Notes: generated by a model not told the origin, from the letters alone. 64,000 nt of DNA from Chryseobacterium indoltheticum (GCF_003815915.1 NZ_CP033929.1:930001-994000); one strand, 5' to 3'. Positions 43,915 through 52,394 are shown, counted from the first letter of the stretch. Program-made: numbers and translations.

Positions 43915-46389
43915 TTAATATGAGGTGAATTGATAAGTACCGTTTTTTTCTGTTTTAAAATCAAAAACCTGAGTTTCGGGAACTGCAATCGTTTTGAGAT
44001 GAGCTTTTTCAGAAACTAATGGCTTTTTAATAGGATTAATCTGATAATATTCATTGGTGTTTTCTCCTTTTGCTGAGGCGAAATTTGTTTTAGATTTTAA
44101 ATGTATATCCTTCGCCACTCTAATTCTCGCGTTTCCGCCTAAAGTAGATTTTACGATTAATTTTGTCAGCTTAGAATTTTTCCAATCCATATCTATTTCA
44201 AAACCGCCTCTTGCTTTTAACCCTTTTACAGAACCATTCGGTAAAGCATCTGGAAGTGCCGGTAAAATGTAAATATAGCCGTCATAACTTTGCAACAGCA
44301 TCTCGGCAATCCCTGAAGTACAGCCAAAATTTCCATCAATTTGAAATGGCGGATGCGCATCCAGTAAATTAGGATATGTTCCTCCCGACTGACCTTTATT
44401 TTCCATCGGAGCCGGAGTTAATTGATCTGAAATAAGTTTAAAAGCTCTGTTTCCATCGAGCAATCTTGCCCACCAATTTACTTTCCAGCCCATCGACCAG
44501 CCTGTAGATTTGTCACCACGATAAATCATAGAATTTTTTGCAGCTTCCGTCAAATCTGGATTTCTGAACGGTGAAATTTGTCCTGAAGGAAACAATCCAT
44601 ACAAATGCGAAATATGTCGGTGCTTATCATCAGTTTTATCCATATCTGTAAGCCATTCTTGTAGCTGAGCGTGCTGCCCGATCTGCATCGGCGGAAGTTT
44701 GCTTAAAGCATTTTTTACTTCATTGGAAAGATTCTGATCTTGATTTAAAATTTTTGAAGCATTGATAAAATTATTAAAAACATCAAAAACCAACTGGTTA
44801 TCCATCGTTGTTCCCGCTGTGATACTTACATTTTTGAAGTATTTATTTTCTGGAGACATAGAAGGCGAAACCACCAGATATTTTTTGGAAGGATCTTGTT
44901 GAAGAACATCTAAGTAAAACAAAGCACAACCTTTCAAAGCTTCGTAGTTTTTCTTTAAAAATTCTTTATCTCCGGTGTATAAGTAATGATTCCAGACATG
45001 CTGAGTTAGCCATGCGCCACCCATTGGCCACATTCCGTAGAAACCGCCGTCAACAATTCCTGTAATTCGCCATAGATCTGTGTTGTGATGCATGTTCCAG
45101 CCTCTTGCATGATACATCTCTTTAGCAGATTCCTGTCCGGTAATCGATAAATCCTGAATCATATCAAACAAAGGCTCGTGCATTTCGCTGAGGTTGGTAT
45201 TTTCTGCTGGCCAATAATTCATTTCGGTATTAATATTGACCGTGTATTTACTGTCCCAGGAAGGATTTAGCTGATAATTCCAGATTCCCTGAAGATTTGC
45301 AGGTTGAGTTCCTTGCTGCGAAGATGAAATCAGAAGATAACGCCCGAATTGAAAATATAACGCCACCAAATCGGGGTCTTGTGAATTTCCAAATTCCTTA
45401 ATTCTGACATCGGTTGTTTTCTGTGCCTGTTTGCTTGTTCCGAAATCTAAATTGACACGCTTAAAATATTTCTGGTATTTTTCAATGTGTGCCTTTAATT
45501 CAGCATCATATTTTTTGTTTAAAGCCGATTTTAAATATTCTGAAACTCTTGCATCAGGATTTCCCGAAAGGTCATTGTATTTTTTAAAATTGGTTGCAAT
45601 AGAAACATAAATCACCACTTCATCTGCTCCTGAAATATTCAGTTGATCTTTTGTTGAGGTTAATTTTCCACCTTTTAAAACGGGAATCGTAACCGTTTTG
45701 AAATTAATCTTTCCTATTTTATTATCAACAGAACCGCTAGTTCCGCTAATGACCAGTTGATTTTTCTCTGTGAAAATAGAATTGATTTTGTGTGGAGTAG
45801 AAGCATTTAAAGTAAAATTCAGACTTCCTTTATTACTGGAAGATAATTTGATCATAATTACATTATCGGCAAAAGATGAGAAGATTTCTCGCTTGAAAGT
45901 CACGCCATTTACCTGATAAGAAACCGTGCTGATTGCTTTTTCAATATCTAAAGTCCTAATGTAATTTTTAAAATTTTCATGGCCTTTAAAATCAAGAAAC
46001 AAATCGCCCATCGTCTGATACGGCATTCCGTAATTTAAGTCTTTGGGAGCCGTTCTCGGATAAGTTGTATTGGTTAAATCCTGTGCTTTTTCAAACTGAC
46101 CTTCATTGATCAATCTTCTTACTTTCTGAATACTGTCAAACGTGTTTTTAGGAACATTATTCCCCGGTTCACCAGCCCAAATTGTCTCCTCATTCAACTG
46201 AAGATGTTCCTGAGCTGCACCACCAAAAACCATTGCTCCAAGCTTTCCGTTTCCGATAGGTAAAGCTTCGTTCCAGTTTTCTGCAGGTCTATTGTAGGTT
46301 AACTTTAAATTTTGCTGTGCAAAAGTTGAGAAGGAAATCAATGTTCCGCAAGCCAGTAAAAAGATTTTATGTTGAATGATTTTTAGCAT
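43915..46389 (-). CDS. Glycoside hydrolase family 95
   Basis: GH95 enzymes remove alpha-1,2-linked L-fucose or alpha-L-galactose from polysaccharide side chains. The 824-residue precursor has a signal peptide (ending STFAQQ) and an N-terminal beta domain with RPAENWNEALPIGNGKLGAM and LNEETIWAGEPGN. The alpha/alpha catalytic part has NLQGIWN, NTEMNYWPAENTNLSEMHEP, HRHISHLYGLFPSGQ and DAHPPFQIDGNFG; acidic residues of the family active site fall in these. In a pectin locus L-galactose or fucose of rhamnogalacturonan side chains is the likely target, but that is inference. Confidence 0.92.
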   Translation of the reverse strand: MLKIIQHKIFLLACGTLISFSTFAQQNLKLTYNRPAENWNEALPIGNGKLGAMVFGGAAQEHLQLNEETIWAGEPGNNVPKNTFDSIQKVRRLINEGQFEKAQDLTNTTYPRTAPKDLNYGMPYQTMGDLFLDFKGHENFKNYIRTLDIEKAISTVSYQVNGVTFKREIFSSFADNVIMIKLSSSNKGSLNFTLNASTPHKINSIFTEKNQLVISGTSGSVDNKIGKINFKTVTIPVLKGGKLTSTKDQLNISGADEVVIYVSIATNFKKYNDLSGNPDARVSEYLKSALNKKYDAELKAHIEKYQKYFKRVNLDFGTSKQAQKTTDVRIKEFGNSQDPDLVALYFQFGRYLLISSSQQGTQPANLQGIWNYQLNPSWDSKYTVNINTEMNYWPAENTNLSEMHEPLFDMIQDLSITGQESAKEMYHARGWNMHHNTDLWRITGIVDGGFYGMWPMGGAWLTQHVWNHYLYTGDKEFLKKNYEALKGCALFYLDVLQQDPSKKYLVVSPSMSPENKYFKNVSITAGTTMDNQLVFDVFNNFINASKILNQDQNLSNEVKNALSKLPPMQIGQHAQLQEWLTDMDKTDDKHRHISHLYGLFPSGQISPFRNPDLTEAAKNSMIYRGDKSTGWSMGWKVNWWARLLDGNRAFKLISDQLTPAPMENKGQSGGTYPNLLDAHPPFQIDGNFGCTSGIAEMLLQSYDGYIYILPALPDALPNGSVKGLKARGGFEIDMDWKNSKLTKLIVKSTLGGNARIRVAKDIHLKSKTNFASAKGENTNEYYQINPIKKPLVSEKAHLKTIAVPETQVFDFKTEKNGTYQFTSY

Positions 46390-46442
46390 TATATAAATTT
46401 TGTTAGATGTGTAAATTAATCATGACTTAAAATATTGGAACT

Positions 46443-46553
46443 GTCGTCTATTCGAGTTTTTTCTTTAAGAAATTAAAGAAAATGTATCGAGAATTTTTTT
46501 AAAACTCAACTTCTCGATATGATTTTTTTTCAAAAATCTACTCGAAGTGACGC
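46443..46553. repeat. Palindromic intergenic repeat with TATCGAGAA core
   Basis: Inner arms TATCGAGAA (46485-46493) and TTCTCGATA (46511-46519) are complementary. Outer arms GTCGTCTATTCGAG (from 46443) and CTACTCGAAGTGACGC (to 46553) are partly complementary. It lies between the GH95 start and the stop of the next hydrolase gene. Confidence 0.6.
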
Positions 46554-46585
46554 TGTATCAATAAATTTACTCCAAAATCAGATTT

Positions 46586-47488
46586 TTATTTAGTTATAGT
46601 TTTCAACCAGTCTTCGCACAATTCTTTCCAGTTATCCGTCAGTTCAGTTTTATTTGAGATTCCGATGTTATGTTCACCTTCAGGAAAAATAAACATTGCA
46701 CCTTTCACTTTATTTTTAATCATCGCTTCGTAATACAAAATACTGTTGATTACGGGAACGGCATTGTCATTCTGAGCATGAAATAAAATTGTAGGCGGTG
46801 TTTTCTCTGTCACTCGATTTTGCATAGAATATTCTTTAATTTTTTCTGATGAAGCATTTTCTCCTAAAAGATTGTCACGACTTCCTTTATGAGCAAATTC
46901 GCCTAAATCAATAACCGGAGAAACTAAAATTGCAAAATTCGGAACGGTGGAAAGATTCTGCCAATCTCCTTTTAATTCTGTGTAATCTGTCGAGATATTA
47001 CTTACCATTGCAGCCAAATGTCCACCAGCGGAAGTTCCTAAAACACCAATCTGATCCGGTGAAATTCCATATTGAGCAGCATTTTTTCTGATTAATTTAA
47101 TAGCAGCTTGAATATCTTGTAGCGGGCCGATTTCTCTTTGCTTCAAATCGGGAGAAGTGGGTAAACGGTAATTTAAGACAAAGGCTGAAATTCCTAAAGT
47201 ATTAAGCCATTTTGCATAAGAATATCCACCCAGATCATACGTCAAATGTCTGTAACCACCTCCGGGAATAATGATGATTGCCATCGGTTTTCTTTCTTCT
47301 TTTGCAGGAAGAAAAGCAAAGAGTTCAGCTTCCTGAATTTGCGTAATTCGACCTTCTTTTTCTTCAATAATTTTTAATTGTAAGCCTTTAGAATTGGGCA
47401 TTTCTCCTTTCGGCCAGACGGTTATTTTTTGCTGAGCCGAAATTTGAATTCCAATACATATGCTGAATATAAGGATGAGGTTTTTCAT
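46586..47488 (-). CDS. Alpha/beta hydrolase (acetylesterase-like), copy 1
   Basis: This is a predicted carbohydrate esterase of 300 residues, with a signal peptide ending ISAQQ. The oxyanion-hole sequence is PGGGYRHLTYD, the nucleophile is in GTSAGGHLAAM, Asp is in NDNAVPVINS and His is in EGEHNIGIS. It would remove acetyl or acyl groups from pectin oligosaccharides. It is closely similar to the next gene (47764-48663) along its whole length, so the pair arose by tandem duplication. Confidence 0.88.
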   Translation of the reverse strand: MKNLILIFSICIGIQISAQQKITVWPKGEMPNSKGLQLKIIEEKEGRITQIQEAELFAFLPAKEERKPMAIIIIPGGGYRHLTYDLGGYSYAKWLNTLGISAFVLNYRLPTSPDLKQREIGPLQDIQAAIKLIRKNAAQYGISPDQIGVLGTSAGGHLAAMVSNISTDYTELKGDWQNLSTVPNFAILVSPVIDLGEFAHKGSRDNLLGENASSEKIKEYSMQNRVTEKTPPTILFHAQNDNAVPVINSILYYEAMIKNKVKGAMFIFPEGEHNIGISNKTELTDNWKELCEDWLKTITK

Positions 47489-47763
47489 TGATTATCAATT
47501 TTGTTTGTGTTGGTTAATCGCAAAGGCGCAAAGTTTATACTGACACATTGTTTGAACACTTTTTTTACAGTTTGATTCATCTCTTAAATGTGGGTTGTGT
47601 ATTATAATGTTTTAATTTATCGCAAAGTCAAACAAAGAATTTTAAATCTTAAATGTTTTTAAGATATACAAAGGCGTAAACTTAATAAAGTAATACAAAG
47701 TATTTTCAATTATGAAATATTATGGATGATCGTTAAAATATGAGAATATTTTTAAATTATTCA
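47489..47763. other. Spacer between the duplicated hydrolase genes
   Basis: There is no gene. It contains several CGCAAAG-type words (CGCAAAGGCGCAAAG near 47518, CGCAAAG near 47620 and CAAAGGCG near 47670) that also occur in other spacers of this locus. Confidence 0.5.
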
Positions 47764-48663
47764 TTATTCATTACCAATACCCGCAAGCCAGTCTGAACAT
47801 AGCTTTTTCCAGTTTTCACTCATCGCATCTTTGTCTGTAACAAAAAAACGGTGACCACCTTTAGGAAAAATGAACATCGAGCCTTTCACCTTGTGCTTTG
47901 TCATAGCTTTAAAATATAAAATACTGTTCATCGGCGGAACTGCAGTATCATCCTGGTTATGAAACAAAATCGTTGGTGGCGTCTTGTCTGTCACTCGATT
48001 CTGCATAGAATATTCCTGGATTTTTTCTGGAGAAGCATTTTCTCCCAGTAAACTGTTTCGACTTCCCACATGAGCAAATTCGCCCAGATCAATGACCGGA
48101 CAAAATAGGATTGCAAAATTCGGAATAGTGGAAATTGTAGCCCAGTCATCTTTTAATTCTGTATAATCAGTAGAAGTATTACTTACCATTGCCGCCAAAT
48201 GTCCACCAGCCGAAGTTCCCACAACTCCCACCTGATCGGGCGAAATACCCCATTGTGCGGCATTTTTTCTGATATATTTAATGGAAGCCTGGATATCCTG
48301 TAAAGGCGCAATTTCTTTTTGAATTAAATCAGGCGAAGTAGGCAATCTGTAATTTAAAACAAAAGCAGAAATTCCCTTCGTATTCATCCATTTTGCGATC
48401 TGAAAAGCGCCTTCATCGTATGTCAGTTTAGAATATCCGCCACCCGGAATGACAATCATAGACTTTTTCCCTCTTTCTTTAATGGGAGGTAAAAAAGCAA
48501 AAAGTTCAGCTTCTTTTAATTTCGCAAGATCTTTTTTCTTTTTGGTTTTTGACGCCAGGATTTTGGAGTTTGGCTTTTCACCTTTTGGCCAGAACATGAG
48601 TTTTTCCTGCGCGGTAATTTGTGTAAAAAGAAAAATAATGAAGAGAAAAAAGGTTTTTTTCAT
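47764..48663 (-). CDS. Alpha/beta hydrolase (acetylesterase-like), copy 2
   Basis: This is a paralogue of the downstream hydrolase, 299 residues, with signal peptide ending ITAQ. Seen: oxyanion hole PGGGYSKLTYDEG, nucleophile in GTSAGGHLAAM, Asp in QDDTAVPPMNS and His in KGGHRFFVTD. It keeps the WPKGEKPNSK start of the mature protein seen in its copy, and shares NYRLPTSPDL and NTSTDYTELK-like segments with it. The differences concentrate near residues 40-60 and at the C-terminus, which suggests different substrates for the two copies. Confidence 0.88.
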   Translation of the reverse strand: MKKTFFLFIIFLFTQITAQEKLMFWPKGEKPNSKILASKTKKKKDLAKLKEAELFAFLPPIKERGKKSMIVIPGGGYSKLTYDEGAFQIAKWMNTKGISAFVLNYRLPTSPDLIQKEIAPLQDIQASIKYIRKNAAQWGISPDQVGVVGTSAGGHLAAMVSNTSTDYTELKDDWATISTIPNFAILFCPVIDLGEFAHVGSRNSLLGENASPEKIQEYSMQNRVTDKTPPTILFHNQDDTAVPPMNSILYFKAMTKHKVKGSMFIFPKGGHRFFVTDKDAMSENWKKLCSDWLAGIGNE

Positions 48664-48692
48664 GACTTTAATTTTTTACTTTAAAGTATATT

Positions 48693-48731
48693 TAGAAAAA
48701 ACCTCATAGGTTTTTAAAACCTATGAGGTTT
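48693..48731 (-). terminator. Terminator of kdgF
   Basis: On the minus strand AAACCTCATAGGTTTT pairs with AAAACCTATGAGGTTT and is followed by T residues. It lies between the kdgF stop and the next hydrolase start. Confidence 0.88.
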
Positions 48732-48744
48732 GATTATTTGTAAT

Positions 48745-49086
48745 TTAATCTTTCAGAAAATCCTCTCTGAATGGAGTGAAAGAATCAATCAATTGTCCGG
48801 CTTCCAGACATTTTACACCATGAAAAATATTAGGCTGTGCAAAGAAGCCGTCACCTTTTTGTAAGATTTTTGTTTCGCCATCAACAGTCACTTCAAATTT
48901 TCCTGATGCAAAATACGTGATTTGTGAATGAAAATGCTGATGTAAAGTTCCGATTGCATCTTTTTCAAATTTAACGATGACCATCATAACCTGAGAATTG
49001 TAACCTACAAACTGTCTGGAAACGCCGTTTCCCAGATCTTCCCATTCGGAATTGCCATCGAAAAATGGCTCTTTTTTGAAATTCAT
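48745..49086 (-). CDS. kdgF: KdgF-like cupin, unsaturated uronate ring-opening protein
   Basis: KdgF proteins speed the conversion of 4,5-unsaturated galacturonate, released by lyases and GH105, to linear 5-keto-4-deoxyuronate. The 113-residue cupin has no signal peptide and so acts in the cytoplasm. Seen: GVSRQFVGYN near residue 22, the metal motif HQHFHSQITYFASGKFEV and the second motif FAQPNIFHGVKCL, and the C-terminal IDSFTPFREDFL that is typical of KdgF. It fits the locus exactly as the step after oligomer breakdown. Confidence 0.88.
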   Translation of the reverse strand: MNFKKEPFFDGNSEWEDLGNGVSRQFVGYNSQVMMVIVKFEKDAIGTLHQHFHSQITYFASGKFEVTVDGETKILQKGDGFFAQPNIFHGVKCLEAGQLIDSFTPFREDFLKD

Positions 49087-49105
49087 AATTTTATTTTTTA
49101 ATATA

Positions 49106-49297
49106 TTCTTTTGTCTTGAAACAAAAGAATCAAAAATTCAAGACTTGGAAACTTCCGCTAAAAATTTAAATTAAATCCTAAAATTTACAAACTCGCGCGA
49201 ATTGAACATTTGTTTTGTTTTCATAATTTTTTGTCGCACTCAAACAGTGGAAATTTTTTAACGGATTAAATTTAAATTTTCTTAACGCTCCATTTTC
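49106..49297. repeat. Long palindromic intergenic element upstream of kdgF
   Basis: It begins with the perfect hairpin TTCTTTTGT/ACAAAAGAA (49106-49129). It continues with inverted arms CGCTAAAAATTTAAATTAAATCC (49156-49178) and GGATTAAATTTAAATTTTCTTAACG (49263-49287), and has CTCGCGCG in the centre. It looks like a dispersed flavobacterial intergenic repeat. Confidence 0.6.
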
Positions 49298-49311
49298 CTA
49301 TGTCGTTTTGA

Positions 49312-50049
49312 TTATTTAATATACTTTTCTAAACCGATTTTCAGATCTTTTAAGGCTTTTAAAGCCAGTTTTGCAACCGTTTCTGCACCGAGCTTTGATA
49401 AATGCGTATCGTCTGCTTTATCTTTGGAATAGTAAGGATTTTCACCTGCTTTGAAATGAAGATGCAGCAGTTTTGATTTTTCCGGGCCGTAAGAAATTTC
49501 CATTTGTTCGGTCAGTAACTGCATATCTACAAAAGGTACTTTCATGTTGTCTGCAACCATTCTTACCACCAAAGGATAATTGGTGTGAGTGTCGACTAAA
49601 ACCCCATTTTCATTGAAGTTTCTCCTTGTAATTGAAGTCATCAAAATTGGTGTTGCACCTTTTGCTCGGGTTTCGATCACATATCTTTCAAGGTTGGCTC
49701 TGTACTGAGTGTAAGGATTTGTAAATTTTGTAGAATCCTTTAATTTCTGATCATTATGGCCAAACTGAATCACTACAAAATCACCTTTTTTAAGCTGTTT
49801 TTCTACTTTATCCCATCTTCCTTCGGTTCTGAAACTTTTTGAACTTCTTCCATTCATTGCATGATTCTGAATTTCAATTCCGTTGGTCATGAATTGGCCT
49901 AAAACCTGTCCCCAACCGTGTTCCGGGTTTTTATCGGGATTATCTTTATTGGCCATTGTAGAGTCGCCGATCAGAAATAGGGTTGGTTTTTTCTGAGCTA
50001 AAACGATTGTTGAAATTACAACGCTCAGAACTAAAAGTATTTTTTTCAT
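49312..50049 (-). CDS. Rhamnogalacturonan acetylesterase, CE12 family
   Basis: This SGNH hydrolase removes acetyl groups from rhamnogalacturonan I. The 245-residue precursor has a signal peptide ending VLAQ. The catalytic Ser is in block I FLIGDSTMA, Gly is in the GWGQVL region, Asn is in block III VIQFGHNDQK, and Asp and His are in DDTHLSKLGAE near the C-terminus. It is separated from its neighbours by palindromic repeats on both sides. Confidence 0.93.
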   Translation of the reverse strand: MKKILLVLSVVISTIVLAQKKPTLFLIGDSTMANKDNPDKNPEHGWGQVLGQFMTNGIEIQNHAMNGRSSKSFRTEGRWDKVEKQLKKGDFVVIQFGHNDQKLKDSTKFTNPYTQYRANLERYVIETRAKGATPILMTSITRRNFNENGVLVDTHTNYPLVVRMVADNMKVPFVDMQLLTEQMEISYGPEKSKLLHLHFKAGENPYYSKDKADDTHLSKLGAETVAKLALKALKDLKIGLEKYIK

Positions 50050-50069
50050 TTTTAAAATTGATTTTTGTG

Positions 50070-50167
50070 AGATGCTTCGACAAGCTCAGCATGACATTTC
50101 TAATACTAACAGCCTTAAATCAGCTGCATTTTGTCACGATGTCATGCTGAGCGAAGTCGAAGCATCT
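50070..50167. repeat. REP-like inverted repeat with GATGCTTCGAC arms
   Basis: The left arm AGATGCTTCGACAAGCTCAG (continuing CATGACA, 50070-50096) and the right arm TGTCATGCTGAGCGAAGTCG (continuing AAGCATCT, 50140-50167) are complementary with a few mismatches, around a 43-base centre. It is richer in GC than the DNA around it. Similar sequence is widespread between genes of Bacteroidota. Confidence 0.75.
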
Positions 50168-50203
50168 TATATTATGTTAGTCGATATAATTACTCATTAC
50201 CAA

Positions 50204-51181
50204 TTACTTATTACTCATATTTGGGTTCCAGTCTCCGAAAATATTTTTGATTGTATATTTTTTCATTTCTTTTTTTGTCAACTGATGAGACCATGCAACA
50301 CGACTTTCAGTTTTTCCGCCTCCACCTTTGCTTCCAAATTCTGCGTAATAAGCAGTTTTGTCTTTATCAGGAAACATTTTGTCACCTTTCCAGGGATTCC
50401 AGCCTTCGGGAAGGATGTGATTTCCCATTTCGGTATTGATGAAAACTGTTTTTGCATAAGGTCTCCAAGGTCTTCCCAAGAATACTTTTGTAATGCCATC
50501 TTTCGCAATTAATTTACAGTCGAAAAATACATACCCAAACTCTTTACTTTGGTCTGTTGAAGCCGCAGTGATGTAAGAATTGGCCAAACTTTTAATCGTA
50601 CAGTTTTTGAAAATAACGGTTGCCGAGCCAAATAGGAAATCGGTTGTTCCTTCGATATAACAGTTTTCATAAAATTGTCTGCTGTGATTTCCGCCTGTAT
50701 AAACGGTATCCTGGCAACCCAAAATCTTAGAGTTTTTAATAATAAAACGATCACCTTCCACATGAAGAGCAACGGCCTGTCCCTGATTACAAGACGAATT
50801 TTGAATCGTAAGGTCTGAGATTTTGATATCATCCGACATCACTAAAAGCGTATATGAATTGAAGGTTGTCATCTTTTCATTCAAAGCATCAAGTTTTCCA
50901 GAATAATCATCGTTGGTGATGATTGTATTTTCCTTGTTTTCGCCTTGTAAAGTGATTTTATGTTTTGAAGAGGGAATGACTATTTTTTCGTGATACGTTC
51001 CTGCCTTTATTTTAACCAAAGCTTCACCCGGACCTAAATCTCTGATAGAAGTTATCGCTTTCTGAATAGAAGTGAATTGCCCGCTTCCGTCTTGCGCAAC
51101 GGTGACTGTGATGTAAGGTTCATTTCCTGCCAATAAAAAATTGGTGATGGAAATGAAGAGAATTAAAAGTAGTTTTTTCAT
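50204..51181 (-). CDS. Pectinesterase, CE8 family (copy 1)
   Basis: This enzyme removes methyl esters from homogalacturonan so lyases and GH28 can act. The 325-residue precursor has a signal peptide (ending LLAGN) and the beta-helix motifs of CE8: KAGTYHEKI, GQAVALHVEGD with Gln, GCQDTVYTGG with the first catalytic Asp, GTTDFLFGSATVIF with the second, and LGRPWRPYAKTVFIN with the substrate-binding Arg and Trp. It is a paralogue of the CE8 at 59959-60981. Confidence 0.94.
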   Translation of the reverse strand: MKKLLLILFISITNFLLAGNEPYITVTVAQDGSGQFTSIQKAITSIRDLGPGEALVKIKAGTYHEKIVIPSSKHKITLQGENKENTIITNDDYSGKLDALNEKMTTFNSYTLLVMSDDIKISDLTIQNSSCNQGQAVALHVEGDRFIIKNSKILGCQDTVYTGGNHSRQFYENCYIEGTTDFLFGSATVIFKNCTIKSLANSYITAASTDQSKEFGYVFFDCKLIAKDGITKVFLGRPWRPYAKTVFINTEMGNHILPEGWNPWKGDKMFPDKDKTAYYAEFGSKGGGGKTESRVAWSHQLTKKEMKKYTIKNIFGDWNPNMSNK

Positions 51182-51278
51182 AAAATATTTTTATGATTGA
51201 TTCTGAATTTTTTTATGCAGATGTTTTTATTTAAAAAATAGCAACATTTGTTTTTTTTAATGATTCGTCTTTTTTTTT

Positions 51279-51426
51279 AACGCAAAGATTTAATTTAAAT
51301 CGTGCACATTTAAGGAGCAAAGATTGCGACAAGTCGCTGAAGCTTGAAAAAATATTCGCTTAAAATCAATTTATTGATTATTCTTTGCTCCTAAAATATT
51401 TTCAAAAAATAATAAATCTTTGCGTT
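51279..51426. repeat. Dispersed intergenic palindromic repeat, family A copy 2
   Basis: Ends AACGCAAAGATTTA and AAATCTTTGCGTT are inverted. Inner arms TTAAGGAGCAAAGA and TCTTTGCTCCTAAA are also complementary. It aligns with 37975-38117, including GAAGCTTGAAAA and TTATTGATTATTCTTTGCT. It lies between the esterase stop and the pectinesterase start. Confidence 0.75.
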
Positions 51427-51435
51427 TTAATTTTG

Positions 51436-51486
51436 CCTAAACCTAAACCTAAACCTAAACCTAAACCCAAACCTTAACCTTAACCT
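51436..51486. repeat. CCTAAA hexamer tandem repeat
   Basis: Five perfect CCTAAA units (51436-51465), then CCCAAA, CCTTAA, CCTTAA and a final CCT. It lies directly after the family A repeat and just downstream of the esterase gene. Confidence 0.95.
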
Positions 51487-51491
51487 CAGTC

Positions 51492-52394
51492 TTACTTCAA
51501 CGTTTTATCTAAAAAATCTACCGTCAAATTCAAAGTTTCTGTAAACCAGGGTTCTGCAGACCAAAAGGAATGCGGAGTGTCTTTTATTTCGTGGTATTCG
51601 GTATAGATATTATGACTTTTTAAAATCTTCATCATATCGTCTCTTCCAGCATGAAATCGAGGCTGCGAAGAATTGATGAATAGAGTAGGAGGTGTATTTT
51701 TACCAACAAATTCTAGAGGTGAAGCTTCTGTCCAGTTCTTTAAATTCACATTTCTATCACCATCTAACCAAAAGGCTGCATAAGTGCTTTCTTCAGCTTC
51801 AGGATGAATAAACGATACAATTCCGTCTACATTAACGATTGCCTGAATTTTATTTTTAGTTTTTACGCCTACTAAAGTTGCGATTTGCGCACCTGCAGAC
51901 TCTCCTAAAACTGCGATTTTTTTTGGGTCTAAAGAATACTTCTTTTTATTTTTCTTTACATATTTAATGGCATTTTCTACATCATCAATTGCTGCAGGAT
52001 ATTTTGCCACTTCACTTAAACGATAGCCTACCGCAATGGCAACATAACCTTTCGATGCCAATTCCTGAGCCATATATTTTTCATTTTCCTTACTTCCCGA
52101 AATCCAGCCTCCGCCGTGAACCAATGCGATGCCCGGATATTTTTTAGATTTATCGAGAGGGTAATAAATATCTGCTTTTAATGATAGTCCGTTGATGTTG
52201 GCGTATTCTACATCCTTATCAATCCCGATGTTTGCCGGTACTGGTCTGTTCAACGGAGTGATAAACGGATGTTTCTTTTTCAGCTTTTCATACGTTGCCT
52301 CGTTTGTGTAAGGAGTAGCATTCGGCTTTGTCTGACCGAATGCTTTTGCTCCTACAAAAAAAACAAAAAGAAAATATAGTTTGTGAAAACTCAT
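51492..52394 (-). CDS. Alpha/beta hydrolase, esterase of the pectin locus
   Basis: This 300-residue precursor starts at MSFHKLYFLFVFFVGAKAFG; the in-frame ATG at 52430 would overlap the GH28 gene and spoil the signal peptide. The hydrolase core has the oxyanion hole HGGGWISGSKEN, nucleophile Ser in LGESAGAQIATL, Asp in AGRDDMMKILK and His in IKDTPHSFW. It is similar to carbohydrate acetylesterases of the BD-FAE type. It begins 13 bases after GH28 stops, so they share a transcript. Acyl-ester removal from pectin is inferred from context. Confidence 0.87.
   Translation of the reverse strand: MSFHKLYFLFVFFVGAKAFGQTKPNATPYTNEATYEKLKKKHPFITPLNRPVPANIGIDKDVEYANINGLSLKADIYYPLDKSKKYPGIALVHGGGWISGSKENEKYMAQELASKGYVAIAVGYRLSEVAKYPAAIDDVENAIKYVKKNKKKYSLDPKKIAVLGESAGAQIATLVGVKTKNKIQAIVNVDGIVSFIHPEAEESTYAAFWLDGDRNVNLKNWTEASPLEFVGKNTPPTLFINSSQPRFHAGRDDMMKILKSHNIYTEYHEIKDTPHSFWSAEPWFTETLNLTVDFLDKTLK

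Noticed and set aside
50072..50512. 146-codon plus-strand frame starting inside the GATGCTTCGAC repeat
   Set aside because: It begins in a dispersed palindrome and continues antisense to the pectinesterase, so it is a chance frame.
51436..51486. Real telomere or chromosome end suggested by the CCTAAA run
   Set aside because: Coding sequence continues normally on both sides and the run is only about 50 bases. It is a simple repeat, not an end.
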